Shown one piece after another: positions 1 through 11,500 of a DNA stretch of 64,000 nt; the stretch's first letter is position 1, and each line of letters opens with the position of its first letter. The stretch spans positions 1,103,101-1,167,100 of the forward strand of contig JALMQS010000828.1 of the NCBI GenBank assembly GCA_024734495.1. The letters are read 5' to 3'. Made by a program: the position numbers and the translations under genes. The notes beneath the pieces were generated by a model. It was not told the origin of the DNA. It saw only the letters and a program-made list of their open reading frames with translations, and did no database searches. This DNA is from Forficula auricularia (Eukaryota; Arthropoda; Insecta; Dermaptera; Forficulidae).

Positions 1-511
1 TTTTGTATACATAATCTGTGAGTCACTAGAAACCTAGAAATGCAAAAACTAACCACCCAAAATGGGGGTAGGGGGGGATCAAAAAATGAAAATTCTTACC
101 CTTAGAGCCAACTTGACCAAATTTTGTATAGATAATCTGTGGGTCACTAGGAGCCTAGAAATGCAAAAAGTGGGTGCGGGTGTGGAATGGAGTGGGGATG
201 GGTTAGGGTATGTGTTTCGCGGGGTGGAATGGGGGTGGTGGTGCAGGGTTGGTGGAGTGGGGGGTTCAGGTGAGGGTCCAGAGGCGTAGAGTGGTACTAC
301 GGGGGTGGGGTCCGAGGTGAGTGGGATGCGGGATGTAGTGTGGGGTGCTGGTCTGGGTGCGGGGGTTGGGCACGAATGCAGAGTTTGGGGGTGGGGGTAC
401 TTGCTGGGTTTCGGGGGGTGTGGTGGGTAGGAGTGGGGTTCCTGGGTTGGGGGTCCAGGGGCGTGCCCCCTGGCTAGCAAGAGGTCCGCCGAAGGCGGGC
501 CTTGCAGCTAG
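1..511 (+). mobile_element. Helitron, 3' part with G-rich minisatellite and terminal hairpin
   Basis: It closely matches the end of the element at 50652-51681. Bases 1-165 hold one and a half ~115-bp units (CTCAACCAAATTTTGTATAC type). Bases 165-465 are very G-rich on the + strand, with GGGGTGGGG-type tracts. The 3' end is a hairpin (GCAAGAGGTCCGCC, GAA, GGCGGGCCTTGC) followed by CTAG at 508-511 and then T. A hairpin plus CTRR before T is the Helitron 3' terminus. No Rep/helicase is coded here. Confidence 0.7.
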
Positions 512-1540
512 TATATAATATAATTTAAAAGATGTATTTATACTTGAAAAAAATTTGGAGAACAAATTGGGAAACATCTAATCGAAAATCATTCATTCAG
601 ACTTCTACACCTAATAATCATATATATCGTGATCAAAACCAATTCCGCAAAAAAATAAATATAATGTGAAAACAAATTTTTCCATTCTGATAATCAAATA
701 ATGCAAAAATATAGCTCTTAAATTCTATATAATAATTTATTATATCATGTCAAGTTTAAGTATTAATTTAAATAAGTAGCTTTCATTTTAATATTAAGTA
801 GATCATGAATTGCAGGCGGAGTATTCATTGTCTAATTTTTTGCTTTAAGTTTTAAGATTGTTTAATTCTCTGTTTTCTTTTTCTTTTAGGAACTTAAAAT
901 TTATTTTAGCAATGAACCATACATGATAAAAACACTAAAACTTGATATATTCAATAGAAAATCAAATAAATTTTGGCCATTTGCGAACCATCTTCTTCAG
1001 CATGTTCGAAAGAAAAAATTTAAACTTTTCACTTACAATTTATGATTTTAATTTTAATTAAGATGTTAACTTTTTTATCTTTCATTTAATCTATAAGATA
1101 ATAATATACTTATACAATTTGAAAATAAAGTGAAATTTTTAAACTCCTAATACTCTCTTTACAAGGCAGAAACTGTGATCGCGAATATAATCCAAAATTT
1201 GTTAATTTAAAATCTCTTTTGAACAGCAATTGATGTTTAATTTGAGAGGTTTCTTTATTGCAATCAGCTGTAGATATTTTGTGAAGAATAGATAAAGGAA
1301 AAAATTAATTTCCTATAATTTTTATAAAATCATCATTATCATGAATTTTATTAATCCACTTGATGCTCTTATACTTGGTCAAAACTCAGGATGGACGGTG
1401 AGTATGAAAATAAATAAATAGATTATTTATTTTGATTCATCCGCTTGTTGCTCTTTTTACTCGGTCTTTTAATCTCAGGATGGATGTTGAGTATTAATAA
1501 GAATAAATAATTAAATTATTTAATATTATGAGAGATATTT
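512..1540. other. AT-rich non-coding DNA, no gene seen
   Basis: No exon, RNA gene or clear repeat recognised up to about 1360. From about 1370 it enters the outer arm of the foldback at 1370-2060. Confidence 0.5.
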
Positions 1541-2060
1541 TATTTTGGTTAACAATGTTGACCAATTTTTTTACATTGTTTCGGCATTCTCTGCCTTCAT
1601 CAGGACCTTAAAAATAATTTTTTATACAAAGAAAAAAGAGCAACAAGCGGATGAATCAAAATAAACTTACCGGTCTAGCATCATTATAATTAAGATTATT
1701 TATTATAAGAGTTTTTTATTTCCAGGTTAACAATGGTGGCCAATTTTTACATCATTTCGGCTTACTCTGCCTTCATCAAAACCTTTAAAATTTTTTTACA
1801 AAAATGTCTTATTATTATATATATCATGATCAAAACTAATTCCGCAAAATAAGACATTATTGTAAAAAAAATTTTAAGTTTCTGATAAAGGTAGAGTAAG
1901 CCGAAATGATGTGAAAATTGGCCACCATTGTTAACCTGGAAATAAAAAACCTCTTATAATAAATAATCTATTTATTTATTTTTATACTCACCCTCCATCC
2001 TGAGTTTTGACCGAGTGAAAAAGCATCATGTGGATTAATAAAATAAACTCACCGGCGCAG
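1370..2060. mobile_element. Foldback element with hammerhead-like motifs
   Basis: 1370-1430 (ACTCAGGATGGACGGTGAGT region) recurs inverted at 1965-2020. 1720-1800 recurs inverted at 1865-1945. The motif GGTTAACAATG ... GGCTTACTCTGCCTTCATCA is present three times (1547-1608 and 1724-1783 reading minus, 1877-1938 reading plus). There is no ORF, so it is non-autonomous. The class is uncertain; the motif resembles hammerhead ribozymes known from Penelope-like elements. Confidence 0.6.
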
Positions 2061-2454
2061 CATCATCACAATTATCATGAATGTTTTGCCAGAATTTATG
2101 CCTACTAGAATCCATCAACACATAAGAGTGTTAACAAAGATTAGCAGCCTTTTTACTTTACCTTACAGGGTATGGTCAAGTATTGTAATCGTTCATGAAA
2201 AAAGTGTTTTTTTCCTTCTTTTTTTTGAAATATCTCAAAAACGTCTGAAACTATTTTGATTAAAAAAATTGAGCGAAACCATGGCATTTCGCTCTACAAA
2301 AAAGCTCTATTAAGTGAACATCGAAAAATTTTCTAGATAATAATTGTTTTGTCAAAATGTGGACGACCTAGTCTCAAAAACTAGTGTGAATATCGAAAGC
2401 AAATCTCACACGTAGTTTTGGTCCTTTGAGAATAAGAACTGATTAGATTTTGGT

Positions 2455-2750
2455 GCATATCGACCCAAAATTAAGGGGGGTGGAGGAGGGGTTAAAAATT
2501 AAAAATCTAGGCCGTTTGAGCTAACTCAACCAAATGTTGTATACATAATCAGTGGACCCCCCCCCCCCAGAAGTCTAAAAATTTAAAAACTAACCGCCCA
2601 AAATGGGGGGGGGGCTAGAATAGGGTCAAAAAATGAAAATCTTGTCCATTTACCCAACTCAACCAAATTTTGTATACATAATCACTGGGATCCCAGAAGT
2701 ATAAAAATGCAAAAACTAACCCCCCTACAAGATTATAAATAATTTTAGGG
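2455..2750 (+). repeat. ~115-bp repeat units (left arm)
   Basis: Two to three imperfect copies of a unit with GAAAATCT, CTCAACCAAATTTTGTATAC, ATAATCTGTGG, AGAAATGCAAAAACTAAC and a G- or C-tract. The same unit occurs at 1-165, 3660-3930, 4060-4440 (inverted) and 51070-51300. Confidence 0.75.
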
Positions 2751-3659
2751 GCCAGGTTGTATGGTAAAGTCAAGTGGATGGCCACATCAGTACACGTCAG
2801 ATTATTTATTTAATATTTACAACTTGCTTTTAATTACTTATCGTGTTCTTTTCCATGTCTTAAATTGAAATATCTTCTAGTAGTATCAATGTTTCAAACT
2901 ATATAGATAACTATATAGTGCCTATATAGATTTCGAGAATCTATATAGCCCCTTTATAGCTACTATATAGTTTGAAACATTGTGCTACTAGAGACTTATT
3001 GGTCGGATCGAGAACAATTTTTTTTATGAATACTTATAACTAGCTTATTCCGCGACATTTCGCTTCCAATCGGTGCCGCCTTTGGCTCCTACATAGACAA
3101 TAAGTATTGTAATTAAACTATAATACAAACTTGCTTCACAGAGCATGATGTTGGTTCAAGGTGAAACATTTTCGCTCGAGTAATTTTGGTTTTCATTTCT
3201 TTTTGGCTTCTCTCGTCCCATTTTACTTCCCAAATAGCGGAATTCCTTAACTTCTTCTAAGTTTTCTCCACTTATTTTTACACTCCAAAAATAAAAATAA
3301 TTTAATTTTAATTTTCTTCATCTATCCTTTGCAAAACACTTGCAGCTGACTGTTATAAAAGAAACCTTTCAAATTAAATATTAAGCGTTTTTTTACCAAG
3401 TAGAATTAACAAAAAATTAAAGATACTTAATCATTTTCAGAGTCGAACAGGACGTAGGATTTCTCTGTGATATGTGTGTAAATTATATATTATTATAAAT
3501 TATATGAAGTACAGGGTGGGGCATAAAGATCTCCCACATTTTGAAGAGGTATAAAAAAATGAAAAAATTTAACTAGAAAAAAAAACTGAATATACTTTTG
3601 AAAAGAACATAAAATAATTTTTTTTTTAAATTTGTTTTAAACATTATATCAGACGAAAA

Positions 3660-4440
3660 AAAGGGGAGGGGTCAAAAATGAAAATTCTAGTCCTTTCGAC
3701 CAAACTCAACCAAATTTTGCATACATATTCTGTGGACCCCCAGAAGGCTAGAAATGCAAAAACTAACCACCCAAAATGGGGGGGGAGGCTCAAAAATGAA
3801 AATTCTAGCCCTTTCGGTCAAACTATGCTTACAAAATTTGGTTAGTTTCTGCACGTCTAGTCATCTGAGGGTCCACAGAATATGTATACAAAGTTTGGTT
3901 GAGTTTGCTCCAAAGGCAAGAATTTTCATTTTTGACCTCCCCCCTTTGTCTGATAATGTTTAAAACACATTTAAAAATAAGCTGACGTGTTCTGATGTGA
4001 CCATCCACTTGACTTTACCATCCAACCTGGCCCCTAAAATTATTTATACTTTATAATCATATAGAGGGGGGGGGGTTAGTTTTTGCATTTTTATACTTCT
4101 GGTGTCCCACTGATTATGTATACAAAATTTGGTTGAGTTTGGTAAATGGCCAAGATTTTCATTTTTGCCCCCCCCCCCTCATTTTGGGCGGTTAGTTTTT
4201 GTATTTTTATACTTCTGGGGTCCACTGATTATGTATACAAAATTTGATTAAGTTTGGTAAATGGCAAAGATTTTCATTTTTTGGTCCCCATCCCTCATTT
4301 TAGGCAGTTAGTTTTTGCATTTTTAGACTTCTGGAGTCCCACTGATTATGTATACAAAATTTGGTTGAGTTTGCTCAAACGGCCTAGATTTTTAATTTTT
4401 AACCCCCCGCCACCCCCCTTAATTTTGGGTCGATATGCAC
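3660..4440. repeat. ~115-bp repeat units (centre and right arm)
   Basis: Two direct copies (3660-3810) face four or more inverted copies (3820-4440). Homopolymer G tracts mark the unit borders. Short reading frames here are repeat translations, not genes. Confidence 0.75.
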
Positions 4441-5066
4441 CAAAATCTAATCAGCTCTTAATCTCAATGGACGAAAACTATGGGTGAAATTTGGTTTCGA
4501 TATTCACACTAGTTTTTGAGCTAGCTCGTCCACAAAAATTTGGTAACGCACAGACTAACTAACAACCAGACAACCAGACAGACAGACTAGCAGACATTTT
4601 GACAAAACAATTATTATCTCGAAAAATATAATTTTTTCGATGTTCACTTATTAGAGCTTTTTTGTAGAGCGAAATGCCATGGTTTCACTCAATTTTTTTA
4701 ATCAAAACAGTTTCAGCCGTTTTTGAGATATTTCGAAAAAAAGAATGAAAAAAACCACTTTTTTCATTCACGATTACAATACTTGACCATACCCTGTATG
4801 GTAAAGTAAAAAATCATTTTATGTTCTTTTCAAAAATATATTCAGTTTTTTTCTAGTTAAATTTTTTCATTTTTTTATACCTCTTCAAAATGTGGTAGAT
4901 CTTTACGCCCCACCCTGTATATAGATAAGAGTGAAAAATGTATTCTCTAATAAAGATGTTTCACCTTGCACCAACACCACAATCTCTACTAATTAGTATT
5001 CTTTAATTTAATTTTTTTCATCTATACGATTTAATTTTTACTTTTTTATTTTTTTTTTTCTAACAG

Positions 5067-5524
5067 GTGATCGACAAAAACTTTATCAACAATTGAAGCA
5101 ATCTCTGTTGCAACAACAACGTCAATTGGACCAACAACGAGAACAATTAAATAAAGAATCAAGCTCGCCTAGTGTCAATGTCTACACGAATAAAGTTGTC
5201 AACGTGCAACCGACATCTCAACCGAATCTCAGTACATACAAACCACTGAACAGCCATCATCAATCTCAAATTAATAACAAAAAGCCATCAGCCAATAAAA
5301 ATCAACAACAACAACAACAAGGATCGAGAACAAAAGATGAGGCTCTCCAGAAACAATTGCATGATCAATTCTTGGTACAACTTTTACAGCGACAAGATCT
5401 TTTGAGACAGCTAAAATTGGCAGTGGCTAAATCGGTAACCCCGACTGATGAAGATCAAATTGAACCTGTGGTTCTTCCTAAGAACGCTACTGATGTCTAC
5501 TTAGCTAATGGAAAACGACTTCAG
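5067..5524 (+). CDS. Exon a of FAS1 gene (Gln-rich segment)
   Basis: The acceptor is a long T-tract ending TAACAG. The first two bases complete a codon begun in an unseen upstream exon (phase 1). The donor CAG/GTAAAG leaves phase 0. It encodes 152 residues that are Gln/Lys-rich (QQQRQLDQQREQLNKE, a run of six Gln) and ends with PKNATDVYLANGKRLQ. The amphipathic Gln/Leu pattern (LHDQFLVQLLQRQDLLRQLK) suggests helix or coiled coil. The in-frame stop after the donor supports splicing. Confidence 0.85.
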
Positions 5525-8500
5525 GTAAAGGATTATTAAATCATTGATAACATTTTGGATATAGGATAATTCTTATCCATGATTTATAAATTTAATTGGG
5601 AATATTTAGAGATGTAGACAAAATATTTTTTTCAAAATTAAAAATTACTTAATATAGTTCTTTCACAAATGCAAAAATTCAAGAAGTTTTTGAAACTTGG
5701 AATATAAGTCATTAAAAGCACAACACACATACTGTTAAAATCTGAAGACGTACCAAACATGAAATAATTGCAATTAAAAATGACATTTTTTACATAGGGT
5801 AGATAGGGAAAGGGTGGGGATATGATCATTATATTTTTTTTTTTTATTGAAGGACTTTCACCATCTTGATGAAAAACTAATATTTGTTAGAATAATATAT
5901 TCGGAGTAACTTAAAAAAAATTGAAATTATTTACCGCGTAGTTTTGATAAAAAACAAAAAAATCATAGCTGGGCGATTATTTTTACTGAAGGGGATATAA
6001 GGACAATGGCTTGGAAACGATCCGGCTAGTATGTATGTATCTATATAGAGATTTCATAGTGTGAGAGGACAGTCACGTTAAAAAAAATACCCTAAAATTT
6101 TAGTTCCGTTCGTATTTATAGAGTGGTTACGAGGCTAAAACTTTTTGTGTGGATTGTCGCGAAAGAACCTCCTTAAGGTAGTTCTTTCGCGACAATCTAC
6201 ACGAAAAGTTTTAGCCTCGTAACCACTCTATACATATGAACATTGCTAAAATTTTAGGTTATGTTTTTTTAACGTGACTGTACTTTTCACACTACTATAT
6301 CCTCTTTATGAATGAATCTTTTCCAAGCGATTGATCTTATATCCCCTCCACTAAAGATAATCGTCCAAATATGTTTTTTTTTATTTTTTATCAAAACTAC
6401 GTGGTAAATAATTTCAATTTTTTTTAAGTTACCTCGAATATATTATTCTAACAAATATTAGTTTTTCACCAAGATGGTGAAAGTCCGTCAATGAAAAAAA
6501 TAAAATAATGATCATATCCCCATCCTTTCCCTATATACTCTATGTTAAAAATGTCATTTTTAATTGCAATTATTTCATGTTTGGTTTTTAATTGCAATTA
6601 TTTCATGTTTGGTATGGTAAATCGTCTTCAAATTTTAACAGTGTGTTTATTATGCTTTTAATGACATATTCCAAGTTTCGAAGACTTCTTGAATTTTTGC
6701 ATTTGTAAAGAACTACCTTAATTAGAGTTGAACTTTTCGTCGATCTATTCCGAATTCAACAGCAACATAAATAGATTCTATTGTTTTTAATGTCATGAAT
6801 GAATCTATTATATTTAATTAAAATTCGTTATAATAATAGAAAGGAGAATCATAACCATAACTAAACAATTCATCATAAACATCGAGTATACTTTCCTAAG
6901 GTCGGTTTGACACAATCACCGACTGACTGGCCACTCATCTCTTGCCAACTCTTTCACTTCTCTAAAAATCCCATATCTCATATCTTTCATTACCTGGGGA
7001 AAATACTCCACTTTCCTTTCACCTTTTTTGCCTTCTAAAATATCTTATCCGTGTCTTAAGGGCCCTATCATTTGAACTCTTCTCTTAAGTTAAATCTGAA
7101 GAATTCTTCAGATTTTTCCACAGTTTTCTCTTTTCTCTATTTTTTTCAAAAACTTACTCATTTGTAATTCTATGGCAGATCTTTAACATTTTTCTGTAGC
7201 ATCACATTATTAAATAGTTATTTTGATTATTTATGTCCATCGATTAAATTATTAAAGTTGTTATAGGGAATAAGGACTATATCTTTTATACAGATAATTT
7301 ATATTTTATTGCCAACATTTCGACAACTTTGTTGACTTTAGAGAAAAAGAAAAAATTTTCAATCTGATTGTTGTTGATGAGTTGCCTTGATATGTTTACT
7401 AAGAAAGAATAATTATAAAAATAACAAATTTGTAGGAAAGTTAACTATTTGAGCCCTGAAGAAGTCAACAAAGTTGACGAAACGTTGGCAATTAGATATA
7501 AATTATCTTCATAAAAGATATAGTCCTCTTCTTCTTCTTCTTCTTATTGTTAGGCTAAAAGCCTGTTTACTCCAGAGCGTCTTTCCATCGTTTTCTTGGA
7601 CGGCCCCGTCTTCTTTTCCCTGTAGGGATGTTGTCATGTACCTTCCTCACCAGCCGGTCTTCATTCATTCGCAATACGTGTCCACTCCATTCTTTTCTTC
7701 TCCTTTGGACCCATACGCTGACATTTTGTATATTGCACTTTTCCCTAATATCTTCATTTTTTACCCTGTCCATCCTTGTTTTACCCGCAATTCTGCGTAG
7801 CGTTTTCATTTCACAAACTTCCAATATTTTTCTTGTTTTTTCGGTGTCAGTTCTTGTTTCGGCCGCATATGTCAAAATTGGTCGCACGACGGTCTTATAT
7901 ATGCGAACTTTTGCTTCCGTTCCCAGAAACTTGTTTGACCAAACCGTTTCATTCAGGCATCCTGATATTTTGGACGCCTTAATAGATTGGAGCCTGACTT
8001 CCTCGCTAACGCTTTCGGAGCTGGTAATCTGAATGCCGAGATAATTGAAGGATGACACTTGTTTTACTATGGTGTTATAAAGTTGTAGCTTACAACGTAC
8101 TCGTTCTCTCGGTATTGTGAGAGTTTTCGTCTTTTTCGAGGATATCTTGAGTTGGAATTTTTCGCAGGAAAGTGCAAATTTATGTAAGAGTCGTTGGAGG
8201 TCGTTTTCGCTTTCCGCAACAAGAGCCGCGTCGTCTGCGTAGCACACACTATTGACATTCTCATCTCCCATTGAGTAGCCTTGGACATTTTTTAGGTCTT
8301 TTATTAATTCATTCATCACAAGGTTGAATAAAAATGGACTTAGTGAATCGCCTTGTCGAATTCCCTGGTTGACTGGGATCATTCCCTCCAGTTTCCCCTC
8401 TATTCTGATTCTTGCATAATTATTTTGATATATTTCCTGGATTAATCTAATGATGGCCACTGGTGTTCCATGATCTTCCAAAATCTTCAGGACATGCTTC

Positions 8501-11500
8501 AGTTGGATCTTATCAAAGGCTTTTTCAATGTCAATGAAGCAGAAAAAGGCAGGTTTATTAAATTCCAAGGCTTTTTCAGCTAATTGCCTCACAACAAATA
8601 CAGCATCGATGCAAGAACGCCCGCGTCTAAATCCCTGTTGTTCATCTTCGAGATTTATTATTTTAGTAAGTTTCTTTGCAATAATAGACGTGGTGAGCTT
8701 TAGCTGGGTATTGAGCAAGTTGATGCCTCTGTAGTTTTCGGGGTTTCCCTTTTCTCCCTTTTTAAAAATTGGAATAACTATATTAGTTTTCCATTCTTCT
8801 GGTATCTTACATAGGGTGAATATTTGTTTTAATAATAAGATGATTTCTTTCCATAAATTAGGACCACCATATTTGATCATCTCATTAGTTATACCATCTT
8901 CGCCTGGAGTTTTGGGATTTTTTAATTTCTGGATTGATTCTATAATTTCTATTTCTTTTAATTCTGGCTGGGGGATATCACTTTCAGGATATAGTCCTGA
9001 TTTCCCTATAACAACTTTAATAGATTCATTCAAGACATTTAAAAGATTAAAATTGCTCATGAAATCGGAACGAAAATTTTAACTACTTAGTTATGATAAT
9101 TTTAGTTTTTAAAAAAATTATAATGTCCACATTTCTACGAATCCTCATTTAAATTAACAACATTATTCAAATATTAAAATTTAAAAGAAAAGGAAAGAAA
9201 AAATGACTAAATACACCTTATTTGGAAATGCGATCATTTTTCTTTCTTCACTACCCTTGGGCTGCCTTCCATTACTTTCAGATGATTATTCAAATATTAT
9301 TAGAGAATAAGATAAAAGGATCAGCCGGGGGTCAAGCCCGGGATTTTCGTGTCTTCCAGATAGTTTTAAAGAGCTCTTATAAAATCTTTTCTTTATTTTC
9401 TAATCTACCCCTTCGCTGTCAAATTGGATAAAAGCTAAACCAACGCTTTCGCCAACTCATTTATCCCTATGACCTCAAGAGACTGGAACTCACTTCCAGC
9501 CACCGTCTTCCCCTCAACTTATAACCTTCAGCTGTTTAAGACCCTCATCCACAGATAACTTCAACTACTAGCCAGCCCATAAAATCCCCTCTTCTTCTTT
9601 TCACGATGGAGGGGCCAACCCAGGCCTTTAGGGGATGCAACTTTTTGGTGTATCTCCTTCTCTCATCAATATCATTATAAAAAATAAAAATATTTATAAA
9701 TGTCTCTAGGCGAGGACTCGTTGTGGTTGCGTTGTCCCTAAGGACAAAGAAATAGTAATTTTCCAACTTTGAGGAGTTATTTGAATATATGTAATAATTC
9801 AAGTATAATACAAGTTTATAAATAACAGAGCCAAACTCCAGGTTATGATTCCTTAGTTCATTTTAAACCGTAATTACTCGCTTGTGTATATTTTATACAC
9901 CAACTACTATTTCAGTGGCTATTTGGTTTCTGATCTTTTTATGATTCCAACTAAAGTAAGACTATTCTGTTATTCACCTGATTGTATTCTTGTTTAATTT
10001 AAATTGTTTATTTTCCTTTGAACGCCTCCCTTCTCGTCACATTTTGTAACACAAGGCTATATTCTTCCCTTCTGTTGCGAATCTATTTTGTAGACCCCTC
10101 CTTAATTGTCAATATCAAGAAAAATATTTGGCAAAATATAATTAAATGATTATTATTAAAAACAATCATTTTTACCTCATTTTTGACTCATGTTGATGAT
10201 GATGATTCTTTTTTTAGGTGATTCGAAAAACGAAACCTCAATCAAATCCATCAACAACAACCCCACGAGCAACAACATCAACAACTCAAGCACTACCTAC
10301 AGTTAATTTTGATCAATTAACAAAAGGTGTTTTACCACCCGGCACGGATTTTAAAGTAATTCGCCATAAAGATGGAGGTCTTGAAGAAATTGGCAATTTA
10401 CCAGATAATCTTCCCGATAAAAAGGTGACCTTCGTCTTTTTAGAAGAACAACCTGATGGGTCTGTGAAAGTAAAAGGAGTAAAAGGAAATAAAGATGGCG
10501 ACACAGCCGGCGCTGAGAATGTCGACTCAATTATTCAAAAACTCCAAAAGGGAGACTTGAAAATCCCAGGAGCGGCAAATCCGGTTGGCCACGCTTCGAT
10601 TCCTTCGCCAAGCTTCGCTACTCCTAAGGCTACCCAACGAGTGTCTGTCGACGTCCGCAAGTCCCACGAAATGACTCCAACAGTCCCGACCAGCCCTTAC
10701 AGTGTCCATGTCCAATCTCAATCTCAATCTCCCATCTACCATTCTCCGTCCACGACACCTCCCACCATTTCTTATTCCCCCACCGATAACAAATATTCCA
10801 ATTCCGTGCCTCACTTTAGCTCTTCTCAATTCCCGTCCCCTTCTCCAGTTCAGTATTCGCCAACAATTCCCTCCAATCATAATTCTGGCTACTTATCCAC
10901 CACACAATACCCTTCTCCGTTAAATGACATCAGTGAAACTAGTAAATCGTCAGGCAACGTCCAACGTTCTCTTTCCCCAACGAACAATATTAATTCTTAC
11001 GATAAATCGTTTCCTGTTTCAAGCACACCGTCTCCTCCTACGACAACTTACCGATCACCTTCCTATTCTAAAAAAGTCAATCTCACTTATCAATTTTTAC
11101 CAACAGCCAACACTTTCCCTCAGTCAGTAAAATATCAAACTCCCGTTTACCCAACACCAAGCAAACCATTTAATGAAAATGCCGAGACGCAGACACCGTT
11201 TCCATTTTTGAAGAGTGTATCTACTCCTTCGGATTCATCGGAAGGAAATATCACATTGACTAAAATTTTAAAAAGAGAAGGCCTATTTGCGATGGCTAAA
11301 TTTTTGAGGGATTCTGGACTCGAATCGATTTTAAATGAAACAGGTAAATAACACTATCTAACCCACATTTAGGTGCCTAAAATGTTAGACCTCCTTCTGG
11401 GTATATTTGTCGGGCTGATTCCAAAAATGGCTTAGGTTTCTTCGGGTCTAGTTTTTGAGAATATAATTCTCGTAATAAACGATTTTTACCTATTTTCGAG

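Larger units (their letters stand above)
2130..4930. repeat. Large rearranged inverted repeat (foldback), 2.8 kb
   Basis: The arms 2154-2807 and 3975-4800 are inverted copies (e.g. CAGGGTATGGTCAAGTATTG at 2166 and its complement at about 4790). An inner pair at 3625-3800 and 3800-3985 continues the arms. 3525-3620 (CAGGGTGGGGCATAAAGATC) matches 4810-4920 inverted. The left arm is interrupted by about 0.8 kb (2808-3620), so it was rearranged after formation. Confidence 0.7.

Noticed and set aside
79..577. Pro/His-rich minus-strand frames across the G-rich block
   Set aside because: They translate a G-biased minisatellite inside a Helitron; the same artefact appears at 51395-51743.
2077..2259. 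60-codon frame MNVLPEFMPTRIHQ...
   Set aside because: It overlaps the arm of a large inverted repeat (matched inverted near 4700-4800); no domain or splice support.
7474..8032. Plus-strand frames opposite the RTE reverse transcriptase
   Set aside because: Shadow frames of the minus-strand reverse transcriptase.
10313..11130. Overlapping frames within FAS1 exon b
   Set aside because: Alternate-frame shadows of the Pro/Ser/Thr-rich exon, which has splice-phase support.
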